A stretch of 64,000 bases of DNA from positions 682,001 through 746,000 of the forward strand of contig NZ_LIPF01000002.1 of NCBI RefSeq assembly GCF_001905385.1. Direction: 5' to 3'. Positions 1 through 8,167 of the stretch are shown piece after piece; the stretch's first letter is position 1; each line of letters starts with the position of its first letter. The DNA comes from Streptomyces sp. CB02414 (GTDB lineage Bacteria; Actinomycetota; Actinomycetes; Streptomycetales; Streptomycetaceae). The translations under genes and the position numbers were made by a program. The notes under the pieces were generated by a model. It saw only the letters and a list, made by a program, of their open reading frames with translations, was not told the DNA's origin and made no database searches.

Positions 1-202
1 TATTGACGACTTCCAGCCACGGCCTGGCGGCGTCCGTCACCGTCGAACCTTCGGTGCGATAACGGACGGTCAGGGCGGTGGACTCCTCGTCCGACGGCCA
101 CCATCGATAGGCGGCCGCACCGGCGGCGGCCAGAAGGACCACCACAAACATAATGATAAGGGCGCTTCGCCCTTTACCAGATGATTTACTGCGATGGGAC
201 AC
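1..202 (-). CDS. partial membrane-anchored or secreted protein (N-terminus only)
   Basis: Reading leftward from a GTG at 202, the frame stays open to the window edge and gives about 67 residues. A short basic, Ser/Lys-rich head is followed by one hydrophobic segment (roughly residues 14-32, containing LIIMFVVVLLAAAGAAA) and then a polar, probably extracytoplasmic part with RWWPSDEE. This is a signal-anchor or uncleaved signal layout. The rest lies outside the window, so the family cannot be named. It is divergent from the GT2 gene at 540 and shares a promoter region with it. A link to surface polysaccharide is inferred from that neighbour only. Confidence 0.6.
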   Translation of the reverse strand, partial: MSHRSKSSGKGRSALIIMFVVVLLAAAGAAAYRWWPSDEESTALTVRYRTEGSTVTDAARPWLEVVN

Positions 203-539
203 GGAATACCCCAGATTCGACGGCCGACTGTCGTGCGAATCTTAGGCACACGCTCACCTCACCCTCACAACCAACCCCATCCGGTCACTGGAGTGACCTT
301 CATCACGCCGAAATAGCACAACCCCTGCCGTGATTGCCTGAATTGCTTGGGTTCACAAACCGATGAGGGATAACGGGGGACTAACGCCGTGTCCAATTTG
401 CGTCGGATACCCCCACAAGTAGTGACCTGCTCAAGCACTCAGCAGTCGGACATGCTTGCGGTATCTTCACAAGCGCCTTCGCACTGCCCACACGGAGTGG
501 GTGTGTCATCTCAAAAGAAAACAGGGTGGGGGGATCGCC
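203..539. promoter_or_regulatory. divergent promoter region with a 16-bp palindrome
   Basis: This 337-bp gap separates the partial gene (minus) from the GT2 gene (plus) and is less GC-rich than the flanking genes. It holds a perfect inverted repeat at 283-298 (GGTCACT, GG, AGTGACC), a good candidate operator. No complete -35/-10 pair stands out. A frame open across 389-574 has no family resemblance and is not called as a gene. Confidence 0.4.
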
Positions 540-1733
540 TTGTCCGTCATCGACACGGGCCACGACCGGGCTGAGTCGCAGCCGGCGGCCCGGAGCCGTC
601 ACCGAAGAGGCCGCGGTGGGGACGTCCGCGCAGCCCCCACCACGACCACGATGGTCTACGAGACCGTCGTCCTCGTTCCCGCGAGGAACGAGGAGGTCGG
701 CGTCTTCACCTCTCTCGAGTCCCTGTCCCAGCAGACCCGCCGGCCCGACCTGATCGTCGTGGTGGTCAACAACTCCACCGACCGCACCGAGGACTACGCG
801 CTCCAGTTCGCCGAGGACGAGAGCACGCCGCCGACCGTCGTGCTGAACTTCCCGGACAACCCCCACAAGAAGGCGGGCGCCCTCAACTACGGTCTGAGCT
901 GGCTCAGGCAGGCCGTCGGCGGCCGTCTCAACGGCCGCGTGGGCCACATCCTCGTCATGGACGCCGACACCGAACTGCACTCCCGGTTCATCGAGCGCGC
1001 CCGCAACGTCATCTCGTCCGATCCCGAGATCGGCGGTGTCAGCGCGGCCTGCTTCGGCCGTACCGACCTGTGGCGCAGCCCCTGGCAGCGGTTCCTGCTC
1101 GGCATGCAGATCATCGAGTACGGCCGGGCGGCCAACTCGCGCTTCCGCAAGGACGTCCACACCATGTCGGGCGCCGGCTCCTTCTACCGTGCCGAGGCAC
1201 TGCAGGGCCTCATCGACTGGCGCGGCGAGGTGTTCTGGGAGGACCACCGCAACCTCGTCGAGGACTACGAGACCACGCTGGCCCTCAAGGAGTCCGGCTG
1301 GAAGGTCACGGCCAATCAGCTGTGCATCGCGTACACCGACCTCATGCCCACCCTGCGCGAGCTGATCCAGCAGCGCGAGCGGTGGAGCCGGGGCACCGTG
1401 GACGCACTGCGCCGCCGTGGCTGGACCAAGTTCACCTGGCACTCCATCATCACGATGGTCCTGGGCCTGTTCGGCTTCTCGTACATCTTCATCTGGGGCG
1501 CCCGGCAGCTCGTCGCCGCGGCCCAGTACAGCCTGAGCACCCACCCGCTGCTGTGGGCCCTGCTCGCCTTCTGGATCATCTATCCCGCGCTGCGGGTACG
1601 GACCCTGGGCTGGAAGGCGATGCTCGTCGAGGCCCTGCTCATCCCCGAGCTGGTCTACACCGTCGTACGGGCCTACTGGCTCGTGTCGTCCATCCTCAAG
1701 TCCTACGTGACGCGTGTGTCCGCCTGGAAGTAG
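540..1733 (+). CDS. processive family 2 glycosyltransferase (cellulose/hyaluronan synthase-like)
   Basis: A 397-residue membrane GT2 enzyme that should transfer sugar from a nucleotide sugar to a growing polysaccharide at the inner face of the membrane. A GT-A domain opens with VLVPARNEE. It carries the nucleotide-binding Asp in NNSTDRTED, the metal-binding MDADTE, a VEDYE segment with the likely base, and the QQRERW (QxxRW) motif of processive synthases. At least three hydrophobic helices follow in the last 120 residues. The TTG at 540 is chosen because a GGGGGG run lies about 8 nt upstream. The frame stays open to a TTG at 456, and ATG 651 is a shorter alternative. A small membrane protein follows 4 nt after the stop. 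The polymer made cannot be told from sequence. Confidence 0.85.
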   Translation: MSVIDTGHDRAESQPAARSRHRRGRGGDVRAAPTTTTMVYETVVLVPARNEEVGVFTSLESLSQQTRRPDLIVVVVNNSTDRTEDYALQFAEDESTPPTVVLNFPDNPHKKAGALNYGLSWLRQAVGGRLNGRVGHILVMDADTELHSRFIERARNVISSDPEIGGVSAACFGRTDLWRSPWQRFLLGMQIIEYGRAANSRFRKDVHTMSGAGSFYRAEALQGLIDWRGEVFWEDHRNLVEDYETTLALKESGWKVTANQLCIAYTDLMPTLRELIQQRERWSRGTVDALRRRGWTKFTWHSIITMVLGLFGFSYIFIWGARQLVAAAQYSLSTHPLLWALLAFWIIYPALRVRTLGWKAMLVEALLIPELVYTVVRAYWLVSSILKSYVTRVSAWK

Positions 1734-1737
1734 AAGA

Positions 1738-1944
1738 ATGAACACCCTCAGAGGCCTCGGAGCCTGCGCGGTCCTCGCCGGCATCGCCTACACCGTCACG
1801 AAGGTCACCCAGGTCGAGATCGTCGTCCTCGGCTTCACGTGCCTGGCCGTCACCCTCACCCTGCTGGGCTGGATACTCTCCGTCAAGCGGAGCCGGCACG
1901 ACCGCCGGGCGGCCGGCGGCGGCAGGCGGGCACGCCGCTCCTGA
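1738..1944 (+). CDS. small two-helix membrane protein
   Basis: A 68-residue protein starting at ATG 1738, 4 nt after the glycosyltransferase stop, so the two are almost certainly co-transcribed. Two hydrophobic stretches (about residues 8-20 and 28-46) surround a short turn. The tail is very basic (KRSRHDRR through the final RRARRS), which points to an Nin-Cin hairpin. No family is recognised. It may be an accessory subunit of the synthase, as small membrane partners are common for processive GT2 enzymes, but this is inference from position. Confidence 0.7.
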   Translation: MNTLRGLGACAVLAGIAYTVTKVTQVEIVVLGFTCLAVTLTLLGWILSVKRSRHDRRAAGGGRRARRS

Positions 1945-1966
1945 CCGCACGCCGCACACGTACGAA

Positions 1967-2007
1967 CGCCGGGGGCGCCGCACAGATCCTGTGCGGCGCC
2001 CCCGGCG
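1967..2007. terminator. bidirectional terminator hairpin, 19-bp perfect stem
   Basis: Arms at 1967-1985 and 1989-2007 are perfectly complementary around a 3-nt loop (ATC). It lies between the convergent membrane protein (stop 1944) and deacetylase (stop 2035). There is no T-tract, as is usual for Streptomyces terminators. Confidence 0.8.
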
Positions 2008-2034
2008 TCGTCGTGCGGACGGCCCCAAGGCCGC

Positions 2035-3537
2035 TCAGGTGTAGTGCGCCATCGCCTCCTGCACCGTCAGCACCTCGATGCCCCGCTTGTCGATCTCGCG
2101 CATCAGGCGTTCGAGGCCCTCGGTGCTCAGCTCCGTGTTCTGCGTGGGAACACCCTGGACGATCCGGTGCAGGCACAGGATGAGCCAGTCGCCGCCGCTC
2201 GCACAGCGGTCCAGCGCGCCACCCTTCTCGATCACGTCGGCGAGCGTCTCGCCGCCGATCTCCTTCCCGTCGTTGATCCCGGTCAGCGCCTTGAGCCGGT
2301 ACGGCATCGCCGGGGCGAAGCTCTCGGTCGTCTCGGAGATGATGGAACGCGCGGTGGTGAAGTGCCGGGCGGCCAGCAGGTCGACGGGCACACCGTCGCG
2401 GGTCTTGCCGAACGCCCCGTGCGGATAGGCGAAGTGCTCACTGGTGAAACCCCGGCCGACCAGCCACTCGCGCAGCTTGCGGAAGTCGTCGTCGACCTCC
2501 TCCGCGGAGAGTTTCGGGTAGCTCGCCTCATGGGCCTTGAGCGAGTAGGCGTGTCCGGCCATCTCCCAGCCGGACGAGTCCTGCAGGGAACGCATCTGTC
2601 CGATGCTCATGAAGGGCTCGGTGTCGATCGCGTCGGCGATGTTGTAGAGCGTGCCGGGCATCTGGTACCGGTCCATGACCGGGCGGGCGAAATCGTGCAC
2701 CGACCCGTGCGAGTCGTCGAAGGTGATCGAGACGACGCCCTTGGGGAAGACGTCCGTGGTGTCCGGCACCACCTCGACGGCCTGGAGGCGGTAGGTGACC
2801 GGCCCCTTCGCGTCGTCGTACACAGCGAACGACATGTCGGTGAAGCCGGACCGGTCCGACGGCTCACCGCGCGACGACAGCTCGTAGTCGCCGGCCGCCC
2901 CGGTGACGTCCGCCCACTGCAGGTGGACGGTGACCCACTCCCCCGACTGCACGTAGTTGGTGCCCTTGGCCGCGTGGTAGTGGAAGACCCAGCTGAAGTT
3001 GTCCGCCAGCTTCCCGCTGCCCAGGTAGAACTCCATCCGCTCCAGGTGGGCCACGTCCTCCACCTGGAAGACGAGACGGAGCATCTTCCCCTTGAGGCTC
3101 ATCGGTTCCATGCCGGTACGGCGTACGAAGGACTGGACACCGTCGCCGCGCGTGGTGACCCGGCAGGACCGGTCACCTCGGGTGAAGACCTCGGCGTCGG
3201 AGTCGGAGGAGGCGGTGCCCTCACCGCCGGCCGACCACTCGTGCCCCTCCTGGAACTGCTCGCTCCAGGTCGCCCGCCGGTACTGCGGGCGGCGCCCGGT
3301 CGGGGCGTACGTCGGCGGGGTCAGGTTCTTGGCGCTCCCGCCCACACCGAGGTCGACGGCCCTGGTGCCGCTCTCCGCCGACGCGGGCAGGATCAGGTCC
3401 CTGCCCGCCACGCCCGCGGCCACGCCGCCGGCCGTCAGCAGACCTCCGAGCCCCAGCAGGCCGAGGGCCGAACGGCGGCCCACTTTCGCCCTGGAATCTC
3501 TGTCGGCGGTCGCCGAATGCTTTCTCGCTCTGCTCAT
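2035..3537 (-). CDS. Tat-exported polysaccharide deacetylase (NodB/CE4 family)
   Basis: A 500-residue secreted protein. The N-terminus carries a twin-arginine signal (GRRSALGLLGLG, about residues 20-45) followed by an Ala-rich region. Residues about 60-260 look like a beta-rich non-catalytic domain. The C-terminal half is a NodB homology domain with motif 1 ITFDDSHG (metal and base Asp), a His pair in GHAYSLKAH, and FAYPHG. It should remove N- or O-acetyl groups from an extracellular polysaccharide. The start is ATG 3537, with a GGGGG run just upstream. The frame is open further to a TTG at 3597, but that would bury the signal peptide. It is convergent to the GT2 pair, which makes a shared polymer plausible. 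Confidence 0.85.
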   Translation of the reverse strand: MSRARKHSATADRDSRAKVGRRSALGLLGLGGLLTAGGVAAGVAGRDLILPASAESGTRAVDLGVGGSAKNLTPPTYAPTGRRPQYRRATWSEQFQEGHEWSAGGEGTASSDSDAEVFTRGDRSCRVTTRGDGVQSFVRRTGMEPMSLKGKMLRLVFQVEDVAHLERMEFYLGSGKLADNFSWVFHYHAAKGTNYVQSGEWVTVHLQWADVTGAAGDYELSSRGEPSDRSGFTDMSFAVYDDAKGPVTYRLQAVEVVPDTTDVFPKGVVSITFDDSHGSVHDFARPVMDRYQMPGTLYNIADAIDTEPFMSIGQMRSLQDSSGWEMAGHAYSLKAHEASYPKLSAEEVDDDFRKLREWLVGRGFTSEHFAYPHGAFGKTRDGVPVDLLAARHFTTARSIISETTESFAPAMPYRLKALTGINDGKEIGGETLADVIEKGGALDRCASGGDWLILCLHRIVQGVPTQNTELSTEGLERLMREIDKRGIEVLTVQEAMAHYT

Positions 3538-3701
3538 AGTGCCCCCAGCTCGGATCGGACCCGGCCGCGCGCGACACACCGGACGGCCGCCCCCCAAGGG
3601 CGCGTCCGGTGTCCAGTAAAGAAGTCGTGGCGGCCCGACGGCCTCGCCGTCCCGTCGGCGGGATTCCGGCGGACGGCACGGACGAGACGACGTCGAACGG
3701 G

Positions 3702-3707
3702 AGTCTA
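3702..3707 (-). promoter_or_regulatory. candidate -10 (TAGACT) for the deacetylase gene
   Basis: Read on the minus strand, TAGACT is an ideal Streptomyces vegetative -10 hexamer. It would give a leader of roughly 155 nt before ATG 3537. No convincing -35 is present. Confidence 0.3.
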
Positions 3708-3732
3708 GCGGGGCCCCTTGTGCATCATGCGT

Positions 3733-4587
3733 TCAGCAGCAGCCGTTCCCCGGCAGCGTCCGCCTGTTCCGCGCCTCGCGGTTGCGCGCCGCCAGCAGCT
3801 CGTCCGCCGGGTAGCCGACCTCCTCCAGGGTCAGCCCGTGGGGCCGCACCACGTGCACGGCGGAATCCCTCACGCCGGCCGCCAGCACCTTGGCCGGCCA
3901 GTCGGGCGTGCGGTGGCCGTCCCCGACGAAGAGCAGGGCGCCGATGAGCGAGCGCACCATGTTGTGGCAGAAGGCGTCGGCACGGACGGCGGCGGTGATG
4001 ATCCCGTCGTCGCCCCGGACCAGGCTCAGCTCCTGGAGGGTCCGGATGGTCGTGGCCCCCTCCCGCTTCTTGCAGTAGGCGGCGAAGTCGTGCTCCCCCA
4101 GCAGCCCGCGGGCGGCCTCGTTCATGGCGTCCACGTCGAGCGGCCAGTCGTGCCACAGGACGTGCCCGCGCAGCAACGGGTCGACACCGCCGGGGTTGTC
4201 GGTGACGCGGTAGGCGTAGCGCCGCCAGACGGCGGAGAACCGGGCGTTGAAGCCGCTCGGCGCCTCCCGGAGCGCCCAGACCCGCACGTCCCTGGGCAGC
4301 CGCCCCGCGAGCCGCTTGAGCAGCTTCACGTGGTGCTCGGCCCACACCTCGTGCGGCAGATCGACGTGTGCGACCTGCCCCCGCGCGTGCACGCCCGCGT
4401 CGGTCCGCCCGGCCACGGTCAGGTCGTACGTCCGCCCGGACCGCGTGACCGTCCGCAGCGCCTCCTCGATCTCCCCCTGCACGGTCCGCCGCCCGCCGGC
4501 CTGCTTGGCCCACCCGGAGAACTCGGACCCGTCGTAGGAAAGATCCAGCCGCACCCGCACGAACCCGGGCTCTACTTCGTCACTCAC
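3733..4587 (-). CDS. truA: tRNA pseudouridine synthase A
   Basis: A 284-residue TruA, which isomerises U38-U40 in the anticodon arm of tRNAs. The catalytic motif [14 protein letters not shown] is intact, with its Asp nucleophile near residue 62. The N-terminal strand [19 protein letters not shown] and the later RRYAYRV and DFAAYCKK segments are also typical. It is the last gene of the ribosomal supercluster, downstream of rplQ across a 167-bp gap that holds a repeat. The distance to the deacetylase (195 bp) suggests that gene is a separate unit. Confidence 0.95.
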   Translation of the reverse strand: MSDEVEPGFVRVRLDLSYDGSEFSGWAKQAGGRRTVQGEIEEALRTVTRSGRTYDLTVAGRTDAGVHARGQVAHVDLPHEVWAEHHVKLLKRLAGRLPRDVRVWALREAPSGFNARFSAVWRRYAYRVTDNPGGVDPLLRGHVLWHDWPLDVDAMNEAARGLLGEHDFAAYCKKREGATTIRTLQELSLVRGDDGIITAAVRADAFCHNMVRSLIGALLFVGDGHRTPDWPAKVLAAGVRDSAVHVVRPHGLTLEEVGYPADELLAARNREARNRRTLPGNGCC

Positions 4588-4660
4588 CCAGAAATCCTCT
4601 CACCAACGAAAAAGCGGGCCCGCCCCTCGAAAGGAACGGACCCGCAACGCCCTGAAGGGG

Positions 4661-4742
4661 CGCGGGACTGTGCTCGACTAGCGGCTCCGCCGCGCGGGCG
4701 CGAGCAACCACGACGAAAGCCGCAGCCGCGACCACACAGCCC
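4661..4742. repeat. Streptomyces-type intergenic repeat, long variant
   Basis: The sequence runs GGGGCGCGGGACTGTGC, an insert with GCGGCTCCGCCGCG, then GCGCGAGCAACCACGACG and GCCGCAGCCGCG. I recall this block as a dispersed noncoding repeat of Streptomyces genomes. A shorter relative lies at 5373-5412, so the two bracket rplQ. Confidence 0.5.
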
Positions 4743-4754
4743 CCGGCAGAACGC

Positions 4755-5258
4755 TTACGCGTCCTTGGACTCCTCGGCGGGAGCCTCGTCGGCCTTGGTC
4801 GTGTCGACCTTGGCCACGGACCCCTCGGCGGAGCCCTCGGCGTCCTTGGCGGCGCGCTTGGTGGCTGCCTCGGCCTCGCCGGTCGCCTCCTGCGCCACGG
4901 TCAGCGCCTCGACCAGCTCGATGACGGCCATGGGCGCGTTGTCGCCACGGCGGTTACCGATCTTGGTGATCCGGGTGTAGCCACCGGGACGGTTCTCGTA
5001 GCGCGGGCCGATCTCGGTGAAGAGCGTGTGGACGACGCTCTTGTCCGTGATCACCTGGAGCACCTGACGGCGGTTGTGAAGGTCGCCCTTCTTCGCCTTG
5101 GTGACCAGACGCTCGGCGTACGGACGCAGCTTGCGCGCCTTCGCCTCGGTGGTGGTGATCCGGCCGTGCTCGAAGAGGCTCTTCGCGAGGTTCGCGAGGA
5201 GCAGCTTCTCGTGCGCGGCGCTGCCGCCCAGACGGGCACCCTTGGTGGGCTTCGGCAT
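4755..5258 (-). CDS. rplQ: 50S ribosomal protein L17
   Basis: A 167-residue L17 of the large subunit. The conserved N-terminal domain is complete ([12 protein letters not shown], then [19 protein letters not shown] and the [16 protein letters not shown] end). About 45 further residues form an Ala/Glu/Lys-rich, probably disordered tail, as in other actinobacteria. The start at 5258 has AGGAG about 7 nt upstream. It follows rpoA after a 153-bp gap, which is wide for this pair. Confidence 0.97.
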   Translation of the reverse strand: MPKPTKGARLGGSAAHEKLLLANLAKSLFEHGRITTTEAKARKLRPYAERLVTKAKKGDLHNRRQVLQVITDKSVVHTLFTEIGPRYENRPGGYTRITKIGNRRGDNAPMAVIELVEALTVAQEATGEAEAATKRAAKDAEGSAEGSVAKVDTTKADEAPAEESKDA

Positions 5259-5372
5259 GGTGTTTCTCCTAGGTGTCTGCCCCGGCCGTATCAGGTACCG
5301 GAGTCAGTATCCGAGCAGGCGGTCGCCTGTCGGAGATCCGGGGCACCTTTTCAAGCGCCCCGGAGGATCCGC

Positions 5373-5412
5373 GGGAACTGCGCGACCAGCCACGACGGGC
5401 CGGCAGCCGAAT
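5373..5412. repeat. Streptomyces-type intergenic repeat, short variant
   Basis: GCGGGAACTGCGCGACCAGCCACGACG followed by GGCAGCCG matches the ends of the copy at 4661-4742 but lacks its GC-rich insert. It runs up to the stop codon of rpoA. Confidence 0.45.
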
Positions 5413-6434
5413 CAGTACTGCTCGGTCTCCACGAAACCGGCGTCAGCATCGTCGTCGGCACCGAACGCGTCGGCCGCAGCGGTCGGGTCGAATCCGGGCG
5501 GGCTGTCCTTCAGGGCCAGGCCCATGCCGGCCAGCTTCGCCTTGACCTCGTCGATGGACTTCGCACCGAAGTTGCGGATGTCCAGCAGGTCGGCCTCGGA
5601 GCGAGCGACCAGCTCACCCACGGAGTGGATGCCCTCGCGCTTGAGGCAGTTGTACGACCGAACGGTGAGCTCCAGCTCCTCGATCGGCAGCGCCAGGTCG
5701 GCGGCGAGCGCGGCGTCCGTCGGGGACGGGCCCATGTCGATGCCCTCGGCGTCGATGTTCAGCTCGCGGGCGAGACCGAACAGCTCGACCAGCGTCTTAC
5801 CGGCGGAGGCCATGGCGTCGCGCGGACGCATCGCCTGCTTGGTCTCGACGTCGACGATCAGCTTGTCGAAGTCGGTGCGCTGCTCGACACGCGTGGCCTC
5901 GACCTTGTACGTGACCTTGAGAACCGGCGAGTAGATCGAGTCGACCGGGATACGCCCGATCTCCTGACCGACCTGCTTGTTCTGCACGGCGGAGACGTAG
6001 CCGCGACCGCGCTCGACGGTCAGCTCCATCTCCAGCTTGCCCTTGCCGTTGAGCGTGGCGAGGACGAGGTCGGGGTTGTGCACCTCGACACCGGCCGGGG
6101 GCGCGATGTCGGCGGCGGTGACCAGACCCGGGCCCTGCTTGCGCAGGTACATCACGACCGGCTCGTCGTGCTCCGAGGAGACGACCAGCTGCTTGATGTT
6201 GAGGATCAGGTCGGTGACGTCCTCCTTGACGCCCGGCACGGTGGTGAACTCGTGCAGGACGCCGTCGATGCGGATGCTGGTGACAGCAGCGCCGGGGATC
6301 GACGACAGGAGGGTGCGGCGGAGGGAGTTGCCGAGGGTGTAGCCGAAGCCCGGCTCCAGCGGCTCGATGACGAACCGGGAGCGGAACTCGTCGACGACCT
6401 CTTCGGTCAACGAGGGACGCTGAGCGATCAGCAT
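5412..6434 (-). CDS. rpoA: DNA-directed RNA polymerase subunit alpha
   Basis: A 340-residue alpha subunit that forms the assembly dimer of RNA polymerase. The N-terminal domain has the [20 protein letters not shown] signature. The C-terminal domain (about residues 245-315) holds the helix-hairpin-helix region that contacts UP elements and activators ([27 protein letters not shown]), and an acidic tail follows. ATG 6434 has AAGGA upstream. rpsD, which separates rpsK and rpoA in mycobacteria, is absent here. Confidence 0.98.
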   Translation of the reverse strand: MLIAQRPSLTEEVVDEFRSRFVIEPLEPGFGYTLGNSLRRTLLSSIPGAAVTSIRIDGVLHEFTTVPGVKEDVTDLILNIKQLVVSSEHDEPVVMYLRKQGPGLVTAADIAPPAGVEVHNPDLVLATLNGKGKLEMELTVERGRGYVSAVQNKQVGQEIGRIPVDSIYSPVLKVTYKVEATRVEQRTDFDKLIVDVETKQAMRPRDAMASAGKTLVELFGLARELNIDAEGIDMGPSPTDAALAADLALPIEELELTVRSYNCLKREGIHSVGELVARSEADLLDIRNFGAKSIDEVKAKLAGMGLALKDSPPGFDPTAAADAFGADDDADAGFVETEQY

Positions 6435-6494
6435 GTGGTGATCCTTCAGTCAGGGGCGCCCGCTATTTGACGCCCGACTAGTACTGCAAGGGTA

Positions 6495-6528
6495 CGGGCG
6501 ATACGACCCGAAAGAGCCGTACCGCCCG
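6495..6528 (-). promoter_or_regulatory. hairpin in the rpsK-rpoA gap
   Basis: The arms at 6495-6505 and 6518-6528 pair over 11 bp with one G-U pair in the minus-strand RNA, around a 12-nt loop. It sits about 60 nt upstream of the rpoA start. It could attenuate, stabilise or process the message. Confidence 0.35.
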
Positions 6529-6557
6529 AAAACCCTGGTGAAGCAGGTGAAGCGAGA

Positions 6558-6962
6558 TCAGACGCGACGACGCTTCGGCGGACGGCAGCCGTTGTGCGGG
6601 GTGGGCGTGACGTCCTGGATGGAACCGACCTCGAGGCCGGTCGCCTGCAGGGAGCGGATGGCGGTCTCACGACCGGAACCCGGGCCCTTGACGAAGACGT
6701 CGACCTTGCGCATGCCGTGCTCCTGCGCGCGGCGGGCAGCCGACTCGGCGGCCATCTGCGCGGCGAACGGCGTGGACTTCCGGGAGCCCTTGAAGCCGAC
6801 GTGGCCGGCGGAGGCCCAGGAGATCACGTTGCCGGTCGGGTCCGTGATGGACACGATCGTGTTGTTGAACGTGCTCTTGATGTGCGCGTGGCCGTGAGCG
6901 ACGTTCTTCTTTTCCTTGCGGCGCACCTTCTTGGTCGCGCCCTGACGTCCCTTGGGGGGCAT
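6558..6962 (-). CDS. rpsK: 30S ribosomal protein S11
   Basis: A 134-residue S11 of the 30S platform. The conserved core includes [29 protein letters not shown] and the C-terminal [18 protein letters not shown]. The basic N-terminal extension ([15 protein letters not shown]) is normal for actinobacteria. AGGAGAA precedes ATG 6962. It lies 66 bp after rpsM. Confidence 0.97.
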   Translation of the reverse strand: MPPKGRQGATKKVRRKEKKNVAHGHAHIKSTFNNTIVSITDPTGNVISWASAGHVGFKGSRKSTPFAAQMAAESAARRAQEHGMRKVDVFVKGPGSGRETAIRSLQATGLEVGSIQDVTPTPHNGCRPPKRRRV

Positions 6963-7028
6963 GTCGTTCTCCTACGGGAGGTGGTCGGTCCTACAGCGAA
7001 GACCGCTGGACGGCGAGTCCGCTGCGGA

Positions 7029-7409
7029 CTACTTCTTGCCCGGCTTCTTCTTGCCGGCGATGGCGCGACGCGGGCCCTTGCGGGTACGAGCGTTCGTGCT
7101 GGTGCGCTGACCGCGGACGGGCAGACCGCGACGGTGACGGAGACCCTGGTAGGTACCGATCTCGACCTTGCGGCGGATGTCGGCCTGGATCTCGCGACGG
7201 AGGTCACCCTCGGTCTTGATGTTGTTGTCGACGTACTCGCGGATCGCGACGAGCTGCTCCTCGGAGAGGTCCCGAACACGGGTGTTCGGGTCCACGCCGG
7301 TCGCGGCGAGCGTCTGCTGCGAGAGGGTCCGGCCGATGCCGAACACGTAGGTGAGGGCGATCTCCACGCGCTTTTCGCGCGGGATGTCAACACCGGAAAC
7401 GCGTGCCAT
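7029..7409 (-). CDS. rpsM: 30S ribosomal protein S13
   Basis: A 126-residue S13 of the 30S head, which bridges to the 50S subunit and contacts tRNA. It begins [14 protein letters not shown], has [12 protein letters not shown] (helix-two-turn-helix), and ends in the basic [15 protein letters not shown] region that reaches the P site. It is preceded by a 204-bp gap that separates it from rpmJ. Confidence 0.97.
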   Translation of the reverse strand: MARVSGVDIPREKRVEIALTYVFGIGRTLSQQTLAATGVDPNTRVRDLSEEQLVAIREYVDNNIKTEGDLRREIQADIRRKVEIGTYQGLRHRRGLPVRGQRTSTNARTRKGPRRAIAGKKKPGKK

Positions 7410-7553
7410 TCAATGGCTCCAGTTGATTGTCGGAGGTCTTCCACAGAACCGGATCCCGGCCGCCGGCACCTTCTCTGCGAAGGCTTGGTACGGCACGGGT
7501 CCCCGGCCTCCGAACCGGGGGTGTCAGGCGGTCTTCCGCCCGGGTCCTGCGTA

Positions 7554-7565
7554 TGAACATGTTCA
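7554..7565. promoter_or_regulatory. 12-bp perfect palindrome upstream of rpsM
   Basis: TGAACATGTTCA reads the same on both strands. It lies in the rpmJ-rpsM gap, about 150 bp before the rpsM start, and could be an operator or chance. Confidence 0.25.
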
Positions 7566-7613
7566 GCTCGCGTCGCGCGAAGTCATGCGAATCGCGGAGG
7601 GAACGGTCAGGCG

Positions 7614-7727
7614 TCAGCCCTGGCGCTGCTTGTGGCGCGGGTTGTCGCAGATGACCATGACCCGACCGTGACGGCGGATCACCCTGCACTTGTCGCAGAT
7701 CTTCTTGACGCTCGGCTTGACCTTCAT
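7614..7727 (-). CDS. rpmJ: 50S ribosomal protein L36, zinc-ribbon form
   Basis: A 37-residue L36: MKVKPSVKK, then ICDKC, a basic stretch, [13 protein letters not shown]. Cys11, Cys14, Cys27 and His32 form the zinc ribbon, so this is the C+ version and not the zinc-independent paralog that many streptomycetes carry elsewhere. It follows infA after 68 bp. It was found by reading the minus strand between infA and rpsM. Confidence 0.95.
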   Translation of the reverse strand: MKVKPSVKKICDKCRVIRRHGRVMVICDNPRHKQRQG

Positions 7728-7795
7728 GGGTGTGAGGTTCTCCGGGTCAGTTGCCGGCGGACCCGCGCGCGGGGCGCACGGGACGTGGGCAAGAT

Positions 7796-8017
7796 CTACT
7801 TGTACCGGTAGACGATCCGGCCACGCGTCAGGTCGTACGGAGACAGCTCCACCACGACCCGGTCGTCAGGGAGGATGCGGATGTAGTGCATGCGCATCTT
7901 GCCGCTGATGTGTGCCAGGACCTGGTGGCCGTTCTGGAGCTCCACCTTGAACATGGCGTTCGGAAGAGACTCGACGACAGTGCCTTCGATCTCGATGGCA
8001 CCTTGCTTCTTGGCCAC
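7796..8017 (-). CDS. infA: translation initiation factor IF-1
   Basis: A 73-residue IF-1 that occupies the 30S A site during initiation. It is a single S1/OB fold: [22 protein letters not shown], then [17 protein letters not shown]-like IRILPDDRV and [11 protein letters not shown]. The GTG at 8017 is chosen because it begins the conserved (M)AKKQGAIE start. The open frame upstream carries no IF-1 similarity. A probable promoter lies about 90 bp upstream. Confidence 0.97.
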   Translation of the reverse strand: MAKKQGAIEIEGTVVESLPNAMFKVELQNGHQVLAHISGKMRMHYIRILPDDRVVVELSPYDLTRGRIVYRYK

Positions 8018-8107
8018 GCTTCGCCCTTCGAATCGACTACCTTGATCGACTCCCGTGCGTTGTAGCGTTCGCATGCGGACATGCGGGTGCACCAGAGCCG
8101 ACGAGTC

Positions 8108-8136
8108 AGTCTACGTCAGCGAACCCGGAAAGGCGA
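8108..8136 (-). promoter_or_regulatory. candidate infA promoter with TAGACT -10
   Basis: On the minus strand, TAGACT at 8113-8108 is an exact match to the Streptomyces vegetative -10. A weak TTCGCC-like -35 lies about 18 nt upstream. This would start a separate infA-rpmJ transcript downstream of map. Confidence 0.45.
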
Positions 8137-8167
8137 AACGGGGAAGTCTGCCCCGGATACCTGATCG

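Noticed and set aside
389-574. 61-residue plus-strand frame in the leader of the GT2 gene
   Set aside because: No ribosome binding site, no family resemblance, and it runs out of frame into the GT2 coding region.
381-1784. A 467-residue minus-strand frame opposite the GT2 gene, and similar long antisense frames opposite the deacetylase, truA, gdhA, the NlpC gene and the kinase
   Set aside because: All mirror real genes, have low-complexity composition and lack plausible starts or motifs.
8018-8092. N-terminal extension of infA to an upstream start
   Set aside because: IF-1 is a 73-residue protein beginning (M)AKKQGAIE; the extension runs through the promoter.
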